Shown: positions 16,547-23,987 of the stretch, piece after piece | How positions within the stretch are numbered: position 1 is the stretch's first letter | Layout: the number at the start of each line of letters is the position of its first letter | Assembly (NCBI GenBank): GCA_964553045.1 | Contig: CAZKJG010000007.1 | Span: forward strand, 1 to 64,000 | DNA: 64,000 nt | Direction of reading: 5' to 3' | From: JAWLEP01 sp964553045 | GTDB lineage: Bacteria > Fermentibacterota > Fermentibacteria > Fermentibacterales > JCC-6 | Made by a program: the position numbers and the translations under genes | Notes under the pieces: generated by a model | Database searches by the model: none | Told to the model about the DNA's origin: nothing | The model's input: only the letters and a program-made list of their open reading frames with translations

Positions 16547-17718
16547 GGCGCCCACCCCTTTCCGGCTGAGCTGATGGGCAGTTCCACCGAGTCCCTGATC
16601 TCCTCCCATGGAGTGGACAGCTGATAGCTGCCGTAGCCCGTATCGTCAACGAAGACCACGGTTATGGCCGGTGTGAAGTAGGTCCACACCTGGTAGGGCC
16701 TGCCGCCGGTCTCTATGGGATGGTCCTCCCTCATGTCGGGCTCACCCAGCAGCAGGTATACCCTGCCCATGTCGGTTGAGGCCCCATGCAGCGAGAAGAC
16801 CCTGAACCTGCTTTCCACGAAGTCGAGGCGTCTGAGGTATTCCTCGAGGTACTCGTTCCGTTCGGTGTCGGGATTCGGATCACGCCTCATCCAGAACCTG
16901 GACATGACCGCCTCCCTCTGGGAGCGGGATCCGGCTTCCTCAAGCCGGTTCAGCTCCGACTGCAACGCTATGGGACGGATGTTCATTCTCGTCTGCTCCA
17001 GGTCCCGGCCCCATACGTCCCAGTCCGGGAGGACCTCCATATCGGCCCTTACCGCCGCCACCGGCTCCTCGTCGAGGATGGCGGCTGCGATCACCTGGTA
17101 CTCGCCGGGCTCGGCACCCGACATGTCGATCTCCGCATCGAAGGCCCGGGACTCCCCGGCCATCGGGGCCATCCACCCCTCGGCGACAACCTCTCCCCCG
17201 TCGTCGCGTATAACGTATGCGCTTCGGAGGGAATCCGCCTCGCGGTCTCCCTCTGTGGGGGGGAACACGGCCCAGCGCAGCTCCAGCGGCTCCGAGGGCC
17301 GGAGATGGTAGCCGCTCTCCAGATAGAGATCGTCTGCGGTCCAGCAAGACCTGCTGGCGCCCGGAAGGAAGACCTCCCTCTGTATGGTCCTGCTCCTTCC
17401 GGTCTCCCGGTCCACGATAACCACGGCGAGGTCGTGCCTGCCCGCCGGAACATCTCTGAGATCCAGCGCTACGGTGCGAGGCAGGTCCTCCCGCCTAAGC
17501 GTTCCGGTCTCCCTGGCGTAGGCGACATCCTCAAGAGTCGCCAGGATCTCGTAGTCCGCCTGCTCCTCACCGCCCTCGGTGACCAGCAGGAGATCCCCCT
17601 CCTCCAGGGTTACCGCGAGGTGCACTGCTCCGCCGCCCTCGCCGCTTCCGGGGTCCGTGGTCCAGGTGAGCCCGGCGCCCAGTACTGCGGCGCCCAGGAC
17701 TCCCGCCAGATAGAACAT
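16534..17718 (-). CDS. Second GWxTD-like secreted protein
   Basis: The protein is 394 aa, beginning with a hydrophobic signal segment (FYLAGVLGAAVLGAG). Its C-terminal domain parallels the neighbouring gene: a helical stretch SELNRLEEAGSRSQRE, then the variant motif GASTD (312-316) where GWxTD is expected, then MGRVYLLLGEPDMRE and YQVWTYF. The Trp of the motif is replaced by Ala and Ser is inserted, so it is a diverged paralogue. The ATG at 17718 follows GGAAGGGAG; an upstream ATG at 17751 falls in a terminator-like hairpin and is rejected. Confidence 0.8.
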   Translation of the reverse strand: MFYLAGVLGAAVLGAGLTWTTDPGSGEGGGAVHLAVTLEEGDLLLVTEGGEEQADYEILATLEDVAYARETGTLRREDLPRTVALDLRDVPAGRHDLAVVIVDRETGRSRTIQREVFLPGASRSCWTADDLYLESGYHLRPSEPLELRWAVFPPTEGDREADSLRSAYVIRDDGGEVVAEGWMAPMAGESRAFDAEIDMSGAEPGEYQVIAAAILDEEPVAAVRADMEVLPDWDVWGRDLEQTRMNIRPIALQSELNRLEEAGSRSQREAVMSRFWMRRDPNPDTERNEYLEEYLRRLDFVESRFRVFSLHGASTDMGRVYLLLGEPDMREDHPIETGGRPYQVWTYFTPAITVVFVDDTGYGSYQLSTPWEEIRDSVELPISSAGKGWAPCAA

Positions 17719-17732
17719 CCGCTCCCTTCCGA

Positions 17733-17772
17733 CCGGGGCCCGGGGACCCACATGGGTCCCCGGCCCGGGTGT
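17733..17772 (-). terminator. GC-rich hairpin downstream of the PorV-like gene
   Basis: CCGGGGACCC (near 17740-17749) pairs with GGGTCCCCGG (17754-17763) around the loop ACAT, and further GGGCC/GGCCC pairing extends the stem with a bulge. It lies 15 nt after the PorV-like stop codon and before the GWxTD start, so it may reduce read-through within the block. Confidence 0.5.
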
Positions 17773-17787
17773 CCAGCTCGTGTCGAG

Positions 17788-18768
17788 CTAGAAGGCGAAG
17801 CCTATGCTCGCCCTGTGCACCATCTCCAGCTTGTTCCAGTCGGCGTACGCGTAGTCCAGCATGACGGTACGCCCACCGACGGGGATGCGGAATCCGGCAC
17901 CGGCCGTGAGGCCGGCCTCGTCGGTGTTGATCTTGTAGCCGCCGCGGACGGCGACCAGACTGTTGTACCAGTACTCTCCGCCAATTCCCACGTACTCCAC
18001 GTTGTCGTTGGGATGGACTCCGTCCACCTCTACGGTCATGAAGTGCGGGCCCTGGTCGAAAACGTCCATGGCCAGGCCCAGCTTGAAGGTCATGGGCAGC
18101 GAGTACGAATCGTAGGTGTCCAGGGAGTCGTTTCCGCTGTAGTAGGTCGTGTACTCCCCTCCCGGCGTGAGCTCGGCACCGAAGTGCTGGATGGTCATGC
18201 CGATCCGCAGCGTGCGGAAGCCGGTGTTGTAGAGAGTACCCATGTCAACGGCAACGCCGCTGGCGGATACGTCGTCCCAGGCCTCGCGCACGTACTTCAG
18301 CGTAAGGCCGGTGCTGAACCTGTCGGTCAGCCTTCTGGCGTAGGAGACGCCCACCACCATGTCGCTGGCGGTGAAGGTCTCTCCCGTTCCGCCGGGCTGG
18401 TCTATGGTCGTGACGTCCATCTCTCCGGAGTTGAGAAGACCGAACTGGAGACCGAAGGTACCGACGCCGGGGTACTCCCAGCTGACGGTGCCGGCCTCGT
18501 AGCGGATCTCCTCGAACCACTCGGTGTGGTTGAACTGTATCTGCTTGCCCGGTACCCTTACCAGGCACGCCGGGTTCCAGTATGCGGCTGTAGCGTCGTC
18601 GGCCGTCGCGATGAAGGCACCGCCCATGGCGGCTCCCCTCGTACCCATTCCGATCTTCAGGAACTGGGCACCGGCGGTTCCCACCTTGGCGAAGGCTGCT
18701 TCCGAGGAAGCCGGGAACAGCAGGAAGGCAGCAACCGCTACAGTCAGTATCGCACCTGTAAGCTTCAT
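17788..18768 (-). CDS. PorV/PorQ-family outer-membrane beta-barrel protein
   Basis: The protein is 326 aa. After a signal peptide the mature start (AFAKVGTAGAQFLKIGMGTRGAAMGGAF) is the hallmark of PorV/PorQ proteins, followed by TADDATAAYWNPA. The remaining sequence is alternating beta strands ending in an aromatic residue (ASIGFAF), as expected of a barrel. In Bacteroidetes PorV shuttles T9SS cargo; in candidate phyla the same family occurs without a known T9SS, so the function here is open. GGAAGGAGGAGC precedes the ATG. The gene lies 15 nt after the secreted protein encoded upstream. Confidence 0.9.
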   Translation of the reverse strand: MKLTGAILTVAVAAFLLFPASSEAAFAKVGTAGAQFLKIGMGTRGAAMGGAFIATADDATAAYWNPACLVRVPGKQIQFNHTEWFEEIRYEAGTVSWEYPGVGTFGLQFGLLNSGEMDVTTIDQPGGTGETFTASDMVVGVSYARRLTDRFSTGLTLKYVREAWDDVSASGVAVDMGTLYNTGFRTLRIGMTIQHFGAELTPGGEYTTYYSGNDSLDTYDSYSLPMTFKLGLAMDVFDQGPHFMTVEVDGVHPNDNVEYVGIGGEYWYNSLVAVRGGYKINTDEAGLTAGAGFRIPVGGRTVMLDYAYADWNKLEMVHRASIGFAF

Positions 18769-18783
18769 GGCTCCTCCTTCCCT

Positions 18784-21021
18784 CTATCTGATGATGGCGA
18801 ACTTGCCGATGACGTAATCTTCCTCGGTCTCAACGCGGTACACATAGAGTCCGGAGGTAACCGCCTGATCGTTCCTGCTGACCAGGTCCCAGAACTCGGT
18901 TCCGCCTTCTCCGGCTGCGTCGTAGTGCTCGAGGGTGATCACGTGATCCCCCGCCAGGGTGTAGATGTCGATGTTGCACGATGCGGGGAGGTTGATGAAG
19001 GCGATCTTGTCGAAGTAGGTCTGCTCCCAGGCCGCCGATCCCCGGTAGGGATTGGGCACGACAGCCACGTTCTCGGTCCAGTTGGCGTCGTCGTCCCATC
19101 CGGGCGTAACCGATATGGGCGTGCCCTCGATGGTCTGCTTGTAGTTGGACTTGGGGCTCTCGATTCCGGTTTCCTCGTCGTAGGCGCAGACCACGTAGTA
19201 GTAGGGGTAGCCGTTCTGAACCGAGTTGTCGGTGTAGGTGTAGGTTCCGGCGCCATCGATGTCGGTCACCAGCTCGAAGTCCGAAGTGTCAAACGTGGAG
19301 CGGTAGATCCGGTATCCTCCGAAGGGGGTGTAGGTCTCGGCGTTGGCCCCCCACTGCAGGATAACCGAGCCGTCGTCGGCCTCGTAGAAGAGCGTGGGCA
19401 TGGGGGGCAGGTCGGGAATGCCCCATCCGCCGTCGCGGTAGTAGGCGTCCAGCAGGTTGTCCGAGCTCTGCCTGAGGCCGTCGAGGCCCCGGTCCACTAT
19501 CCAGCCTCCGCTTATGAACAGCGAGTCGCCGGAGTTGAGTGTCATGGGGCCTACATTCATGAGGAACCGGTAGTCGAACACCGGGTAACCCAGACCGAAC
19601 GGAAGCTGGTGCACCACCGGCCAGGGGCCGGGGTTCTCCGGCTCGAAGGCCAGGGGGGTGTGGTCGTTGCCCACCCAGTCGTTGAGGTACTCGGGGCCGC
19701 TTCGGCGGCCGCTGAGGTCGGGGTTGTTGCCCCACTGGTAGGTGTACTTCTCGGCATCGGTGCCCGGGTCGCTCTCCCAGTTCCACCAGGAGTGGGCCAG
19801 GGGAATCGGCACGCCGTAGACGTCGATGGGGCGTACAACCGTGTCGGCTCCCGCCGGCTTGATGTAGCAGTCCAGCAGCCTCCAGCCGATGAAACCGATC
19901 GCCGGGACGTCGAGGTCGGGCTCGCCGCTGTCGTCCGCGGATGACCCGGGATTGTCGCCATCCCACATGTAGCTCATGTTGCGCGGAACTACTGCGTAAG
20001 CGGTGTCTCCCACCGTGTGCATCCAGTAGCCCTCCGGCATGCCGTCTGCGAAGAGCTCCAGCCCGGTGTTGGGCTCCTCGTTGTAGATGGTGTCGCTGCC
20101 GGCGACCTTGAAAAGCACCGTGAAGTGGTCGCTGACATCGTTTCCGTCGACGTCGGCGTCCACCAGGCCGTCGGACTCGGGGAAACCCTCGCCGTTGGGG
20201 TAGTTGTAGTAGTAGTAGATGTTGTCCTCGGGCTCGGGATAAGAGGCCTCCGGATTCTGCTGGTAGACGTGCCAGTCGGCCTCGCTGGCGCCCGTACCGT
20301 CATCGTATTCGTACTCGAAGGTGGCGTCGGGGTCGTTGCACCATATGGCATGGCCGTCGTAGTAGACCATGTCATCGAGATGCGCGTCCGACGCATCTGC
20401 CGTGGCCACGTCGCAGTCGCCCCTCACCGACAGCACGAAGCCGTCGAGGGGGTCTCCTATCTCGGAGTTCTCCGGGTGATGGGTTATCACGTAGTCGTTC
20501 ACGAAGAACTGGTTGTAGCCCGGAGTTCCCCAGCTGTAGGCATTCTGCTTGATTCGAATGCCCAGAGGGTGGTCGTTCTCGCTGGTGTTCCAGTCGTCCT
20601 CCGCCCAGGTGGTCTGCTCGAGGGCGATGGCACCGGGTGTCACCTTGGTCATCGGGTAGCCCTCGCTGGGCGAGAGCTCGAATGCTCCACCGTACTCGGT
20701 GGAACTCACCCGCGCGTCGCTTCCGTCATGGAAGCTGCCCCAGAGGCTTCCCAGCCACAGGTAGTCGCTGGCCTTTCCGGGGGGCCACTCGCAGCTGGGG
20801 TAGTTGGCCCAGGGGTCACCGTACCAGCCGATGTTGATGAACGCCGTCCACAGATCAGAAAGATTGTGGAGCGTCCACGTGTAGGCCGGCCGGCCCTTGC
20901 CTCCCTCATCGATCGGCGGATGCGCAGCCCTGATGCTCCTCGCGAAACCGCTTCCCGCCAGCGCAAGCACCGCGAGCACGGTCAGCACAAGGAAGGCACG
21001 TGGGAAACTGCTGTTCCTCAT
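18784..21021 (-). CDS. Large secreted protein with FN3-like and FlgD-like C-terminal domains
   Basis: The protein is 745 aa with a signal peptide (to about residue 27). The body, rich in Trp, Tyr, Asp and Gly, resembles surface proteins of FCB candidate phyla that have no assigned function. Around residues 560-640 there is a fibronectin-III-like unit (GGYRIYRSTFDTSDFELV ... YYYVVCAYDEETG). The last about 85 residues form a FlgD/T9SS-type-A-like domain: VVPNPYRGSAAWE, NIDIYTLAGDHV and GLYVYRVETEE. Two Shine-Dalgarno-like sequences precede the ATG. It lies between tonB and the PorV-like gene, suggesting it is a client or partner of that machinery. Confidence 0.8.
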   Translation of the reverse strand: MRNSSFPRAFLVLTVLAVLALAGSGFARSIRAAHPPIDEGGKGRPAYTWTLHNLSDLWTAFINIGWYGDPWANYPSCEWPPGKASDYLWLGSLWGSFHDGSDARVSSTEYGGAFELSPSEGYPMTKVTPGAIALEQTTWAEDDWNTSENDHPLGIRIKQNAYSWGTPGYNQFFVNDYVITHHPENSEIGDPLDGFVLSVRGDCDVATADASDAHLDDMVYYDGHAIWCNDPDATFEYEYDDGTGASEADWHVYQQNPEASYPEPEDNIYYYYNYPNGEGFPESDGLVDADVDGNDVSDHFTVLFKVAGSDTIYNEEPNTGLELFADGMPEGYWMHTVGDTAYAVVPRNMSYMWDGDNPGSSADDSGEPDLDVPAIGFIGWRLLDCYIKPAGADTVVRPIDVYGVPIPLAHSWWNWESDPGTDAEKYTYQWGNNPDLSGRRSGPEYLNDWVGNDHTPLAFEPENPGPWPVVHQLPFGLGYPVFDYRFLMNVGPMTLNSGDSLFISGGWIVDRGLDGLRQSSDNLLDAYYRDGGWGIPDLPPMPTLFYEADDGSVILQWGANAETYTPFGGYRIYRSTFDTSDFELVTDIDGAGTYTYTDNSVQNGYPYYYVVCAYDEETGIESPKSNYKQTIEGTPISVTPGWDDDANWTENVAVVPNPYRGSAAWEQTYFDKIAFINLPASCNIDIYTLAGDHVITLEHYDAAGEGGTEFWDLVSRNDQAVTSGLYVYRVETEEDYVIGKFAIIR

Positions 21022-21128
21022 CCCTCCTTCACCTCCAATTCATCTTGGCCTGCCCGGGAAAGGGCTCCTCGGCCCTCCCTCCTCCAGGCATGTAGAGTAT
21101 CCGTCGTTGCTTCCTTCCTGCTTCTCAT

Positions 21129-21800
21129 CTAGTTGAGCTCGAAGTTGTACACCAGCGTGGTCCAGATCCCCACTGCGACACCGTTGTTCATCGCCGGCGT
21201 CCAGCGGGTATCCCAGGCGGCATCCATGGCAGCCTGGTCAAGGGAGTTCACGCCGCTGCTGTTGTACAGTCTAACATCCTTCACGGAACCGTCCTTGTCC
21301 ACGAATATCCAGAGGGTCACGCTGCCCTCCACGCCCGCTTCCCGGGCCATCCTGGGATATTCAGGCGACGGCCTGTAGGTGCACTGCGCAAGGACCTCCG
21401 CCGGCATGAAGCGGGGGGGACCCATCTCGGTCTCCTCCTCCTGCTCGGCCAGCTCGTCGCTCTGGTCAACGGTTTCGGCGGTACCGAGTCCGGTCGTGTC
21501 CTCGTCCAAGGAGAGGGTGACGTCCGTGTCCAGCTCCTCCACCATCTCCTCGGTCTCCTGCTCCATCTCCTCCTGCTGCTCCTCGACCTCTTCCTCCTGC
21601 TGCTCCACCGTGTCGTCGAACTGGATGTCGGCCTCTACGGCCTCTATCTCGCTGTCCGAGGTCCTCGTGGAGAGCCGGCCCAGCTCGCTGGCGGGGATGA
21701 GCTCGAAGAGCAGGACCATGAAGGCCAGCCCTATGGCGATCCCCCACTCCAGCCCCAGGGAGGACCTTTCCTTCAGCTCGGTGTTGGCACGAGTGGACAT
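21129..21800 (-). CDS. TonB-family energy transducer
   Basis: The protein is 223 aa. A cytoplasmic stub and one membrane helix (GIAIGLAFMVLLFELI) are followed by a very acidic, Glu/Gln-rich periplasmic linker (about 50-125) rather than the usual Pro-rich one. The C-terminal TonB domain is clear: YPRMAREAGVEGSVTLWIFV, DKDGSVKDVRL and AAWDTRWTPAMNNG. It transmits proton-motive energy from ExbB/ExbD to outer-membrane receptors, most likely the receptor encoded at 23988. It lies 12 nt after the second exbD. Confidence 0.92.
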   Translation of the reverse strand: MSTRANTELKERSSLGLEWGIAIGLAFMVLLFELIPASELGRLSTRTSDSEIEAVEADIQFDDTVEQQEEEVEEQQEEMEQETEEMVEELDTDVTLSLDEDTTGLGTAETVDQSDELAEQEEETEMGPPRFMPAEVLAQCTYRPSPEYPRMAREAGVEGSVTLWIFVDKDGSVKDVRLYNSSGVNSLDQAAMDAAWDTRWTPAMNNGVAVGIWTTLVYNFELN

Positions 21801-21812
21801 CGGTCCCCCTTT

Positions 21813-22277
21813 CTAGAGTTCGGCGCCGCGTTCCTCGGCGTTGAACTGGATGGAGTATAGCTCTTCGTACCGCAGGTCGTTGAAGAGCTGTATGACGTTA
21901 CGCATCAGCACCCTGCGGTCAACCTTGAGCACGATGACGTCCAGCCTCTTGTTCTGCTCGGTCCAGTACTTCTCGCTGAGTCTCTTGAGCTGGTCGGGGA
22001 CCTGATCGAGCTGCAGGTCGTAGTCGCCTATCCTGGCCACCACGTCGCTCTGATCGTTGCCGGGCTCCAGCTGCTTTATCCATACGGATACCGTCAGCTT
22101 CTCCTTGCCCAGCTCGGTCATCACCTCGGGACTGGCCTGGGGAAACCTCACCCGCAGGCCGCCGGTCTCCTTGAAGAGCGTGGTCGACATGAAGAAGACC
22201 AGCAGCAGGAACACTATGTCGGCCATGGTGCCGGTGAAGATGGTGCTGGAGGCGCTGAGCCTTCTCTTGATCTTCAT
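21813..22277 (-). CDS. ExbD/TolR-family biopolymer transport protein
   Basis: The protein is 154 aa. One N-terminal helix with the functional Asp context (FTGTMADIVFLLLVFFMSTTLF) is followed by a periplasmic domain. It forms the proton channel and stator with ExbB. The start overlaps the preceding exbD by ATGA, and GGGAGGTGG lies upstream, so the two ExbD-type proteins are made together. It is the shorter, canonical-length paralogue. Confidence 0.92.
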   Translation of the reverse strand: MKIKRRLSASSTIFTGTMADIVFLLLVFFMSTTLFKETGGLRVRFPQASPEVMTELGKEKLTVSVWIKQLEPGNDQSDVVARIGDYDLQLDQVPDQLKRLSEKYWTEQNKRLDVIVLKVDRRVLMRNVIQLFNDLRYEELYSIQFNAEERGAEL

Positions 22278-23032
22278 CGGGCGCCACCTCCCAGCCGCTG
22301 CTGTCTGGTGATTCCGGTCCTGCTGACCCCGTTCATCCTGAGGACGTCAAGCGTCTGGACCATGCCATCGTAGCTGCAGGTATCGAAGAACTTGAGTATG
22401 ACCACCAGCTCGCTCTCGCGAACCGCAGTTGCAATAACGCCCTGTACGTTGTCCGCCAGAACCAGAGTGTCGCCTATGGCGACCTCCTGTCCCCCGGCTA
22501 CGGGGTCTGCGTCGAGGGGAACCCGGCTGCCCATCTCCCGGCGCAGCAGGCCGTCCCTTACCTGAACTATCAGGTTCTCCGCCGATACGGCGGAGCGGAG
22601 ATCGTTGTAGGTCCCCGCGGGAAGGCTCTTTGCGGCGTGGAGGTTGTCCAGGAGCCGCGAATGTGTCGCGCTCAGTGGCTCCATCCTGTCCGCCGCCAGG
22701 GTCCTTATTCCCTCATGCAGCTCCGGGTCGCGTATGCTGACGTCCTCGCCGGCCCTGACCCTCTCGATGGGGCCCTCCGGCGGAGCCGCGTCAACCAGGG
22801 CCACGAACTCCTGCGGTCCCCATTGCTTGATGGTCATCACCAGCCTGTTCGTCTCGTCGATTACCACCTCTTCGGTGCGCTCGTCGGGCTTCTTCGGAAG
22901 CCTGTAGCTTATGCCCTTCTGCACCTGGAAGGTGGTCGTCACCAGGAAGAAGATAAGCAGCAGGAACGCAATATCGGACATAGAGGCGTCTGTTATCTCG
23001 CCGCTTGCCCTTGGCCTGTTACGAATCCGCAT
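22274..23032 (-). CDS. ExbD/TolR-family protein, long paralogue
   Basis: The protein is 252 aa, about 100 residues longer than typical ExbD. The membrane segment is DASMSDIAFLLLIFFLVTT, with the conserved Asp. The periplasmic part includes a long insertion with several short helices (near 95-200) before a C-terminal segment (VVILKFFDTCSYDGMVQTL) that resembles the normal ExbD end. It may have a dedicated partner or act as an asymmetric subunit of the ExbD dimer. AAGGAG precedes the ATG; the ExbB gene ends 9 nt upstream. Confidence 0.88.
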   Translation of the reverse strand: MRIRNRPRASGEITDASMSDIAFLLLIFFLVTTTFQVQKGISYRLPKKPDERTEEVVIDETNRLVMTIKQWGPQEFVALVDAAPPEGPIERVRAGEDVSIRDPELHEGIRTLAADRMEPLSATHSRLLDNLHAAKSLPAGTYNDLRSAVSAENLIVQVRDGLLRREMGSRVPLDADPVAGGQEVAIGDTLVLADNVQGVIATAVRESELVVILKFFDTCSYDGMVQTLDVLRMNGVSRTGITRQQRLGGGAR

Positions 23033-23041
23033 GCGTTCTCC

Positions 23042-23899
23042 TTATAGCTGCTTGAGCTGCTCCATGTCTGCAAGCGAGTCGATGAGGAAGCTGCTGGCCT
23101 CCTCCATGTCGGTAACGAAGCTGCCTATCCTGGCAATGAAGTAGTTGTGGGCCGCCTGTATGGGAATGGCGATGGTAAGACCGGAGGCGGTGGTTATGAG
23201 AGCCTCCTGAATACCGCCGGCCACCAGGCTGGCCTCGACGTTCTTGGCCGCCGCTATCTCGCCGAATGCCCTGATCATTCCCGATACGGTTCCCAGGAAT
23301 CCGAGCATGGGGCCGATGCTGGCCACTGAGGCCAGGACGACCAGCCTCTTCTCGAGGAAGGCCATCTCTATTCCGCCCGCGCTCTCTATCGCCTTCTCGA
23401 CCGCTTCCAGGCCCTTGTCACGGCGAAGCAGGCCGGCTCTGAGTATGGATGCCACTGGCCCGCGGGTCCTGTCGCAGTAGGACTCGGCACCCTCCATGTC
23501 GCCCTTGCGGAGGTATCCGCCGATGTTGTCCAGGAACTTGGGCACGTTGACCTTGGCGCGCTGGAAGGTGATGAATCGCTCGATGGCAACGGCAACTCCG
23601 ATGAGCAGGGCGATGAGGATGGGCCACATGAAGGCCCCGCCGGCGATGAAGAGGTCGACGAGGTCCATGCTGGCGGACTGCTGGCGCTCCTGCGCCTCGC
23701 CCTCCTGGTACTCGCCCTCTCCGGCCGCCGGCTCGGCGGCAGGCTCCTCTTCCTCGGCCGGCTGAGCCGGCTCCTCTACCGTCTCCTCGGTCTCGGCAGC
23801 CTGCTCCTCACCGGCGGCAGGCTCCTCTGTTGCATCTTCCGGTTGCGCCCATCCGACTGCAAAGAGGGCCAGCAGGAAGACCAGCAAGATTCTTCGCAT
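23042..23899 (-). CDS. MotA/TolQ/ExbB proton-channel protein with a signal peptide and acidic extension
   Basis: The protein is 285 aa. The C-terminal 190 residues are a standard ExbB: first helix FMWPILIALLIGVAVAIERF, then VASIGPMLGFLGTVSGMIRAF and ITTASGLTIAIPIQAAHNYF. Ahead of it lie a cleavable signal peptide (RRILLVFLLALFAVGWA) and about 55 residues rich in Glu, Ala and Pro, which would be periplasmic. Such pre-sequences are seen in some TonB-system ExbBs but are unlike E. coli. It leads the exbB-exbD-exbD-tonB operon. AGGGAG precedes the ATG. Confidence 0.92.
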   Translation of the reverse strand: MRRILLVFLLALFAVGWAQPEDATEEPAAGEEQAAETEETVEEPAQPAEEEEPAAEPAAGEGEYQEGEAQERQQSASMDLVDLFIAGGAFMWPILIALLIGVAVAIERFITFQRAKVNVPKFLDNIGGYLRKGDMEGAESYCDRTRGPVASILRAGLLRRDKGLEAVEKAIESAGGIEMAFLEKRLVVLASVASIGPMLGFLGTVSGMIRAFGEIAAAKNVEASLVAGGIQEALITTASGLTIAIPIQAAHNYFIARIGSFVTDMEEASSFLIDSLADMEQLKQL

Positions 23900-23933
23900 T
23901 TGAAGTCACTCCCTAGTTTCGTTGACCCGGGTA

Positions 23934-23957
23934 AGCGGCCGGCACATGCCGGCCGCT
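23934..23957 (-). terminator. Perfect hairpin between the TonB-dependent receptor and exbB
   Basis: AGCGGCCGGCA pairs with TGCCGGCCGCT (11 bp, apical bases may open). It lies 30 nt after the receptor stop codon on the minus strand. There is no U-tract, so termination may be partial and give a lower level of exbB operon expression from the receptor promoter. Confidence 0.6.
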
Positions 23958-23987
23958 CCCCGGTGTATCAGTCTCGGTCCTAGCTTC

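Noticed and set aside
16786..19944. 1052-aa plus-strand frame
   Set aside because: It is antisense to three well-supported genes, has a low-complexity Val/Gly/His composition and no recognisable domain.
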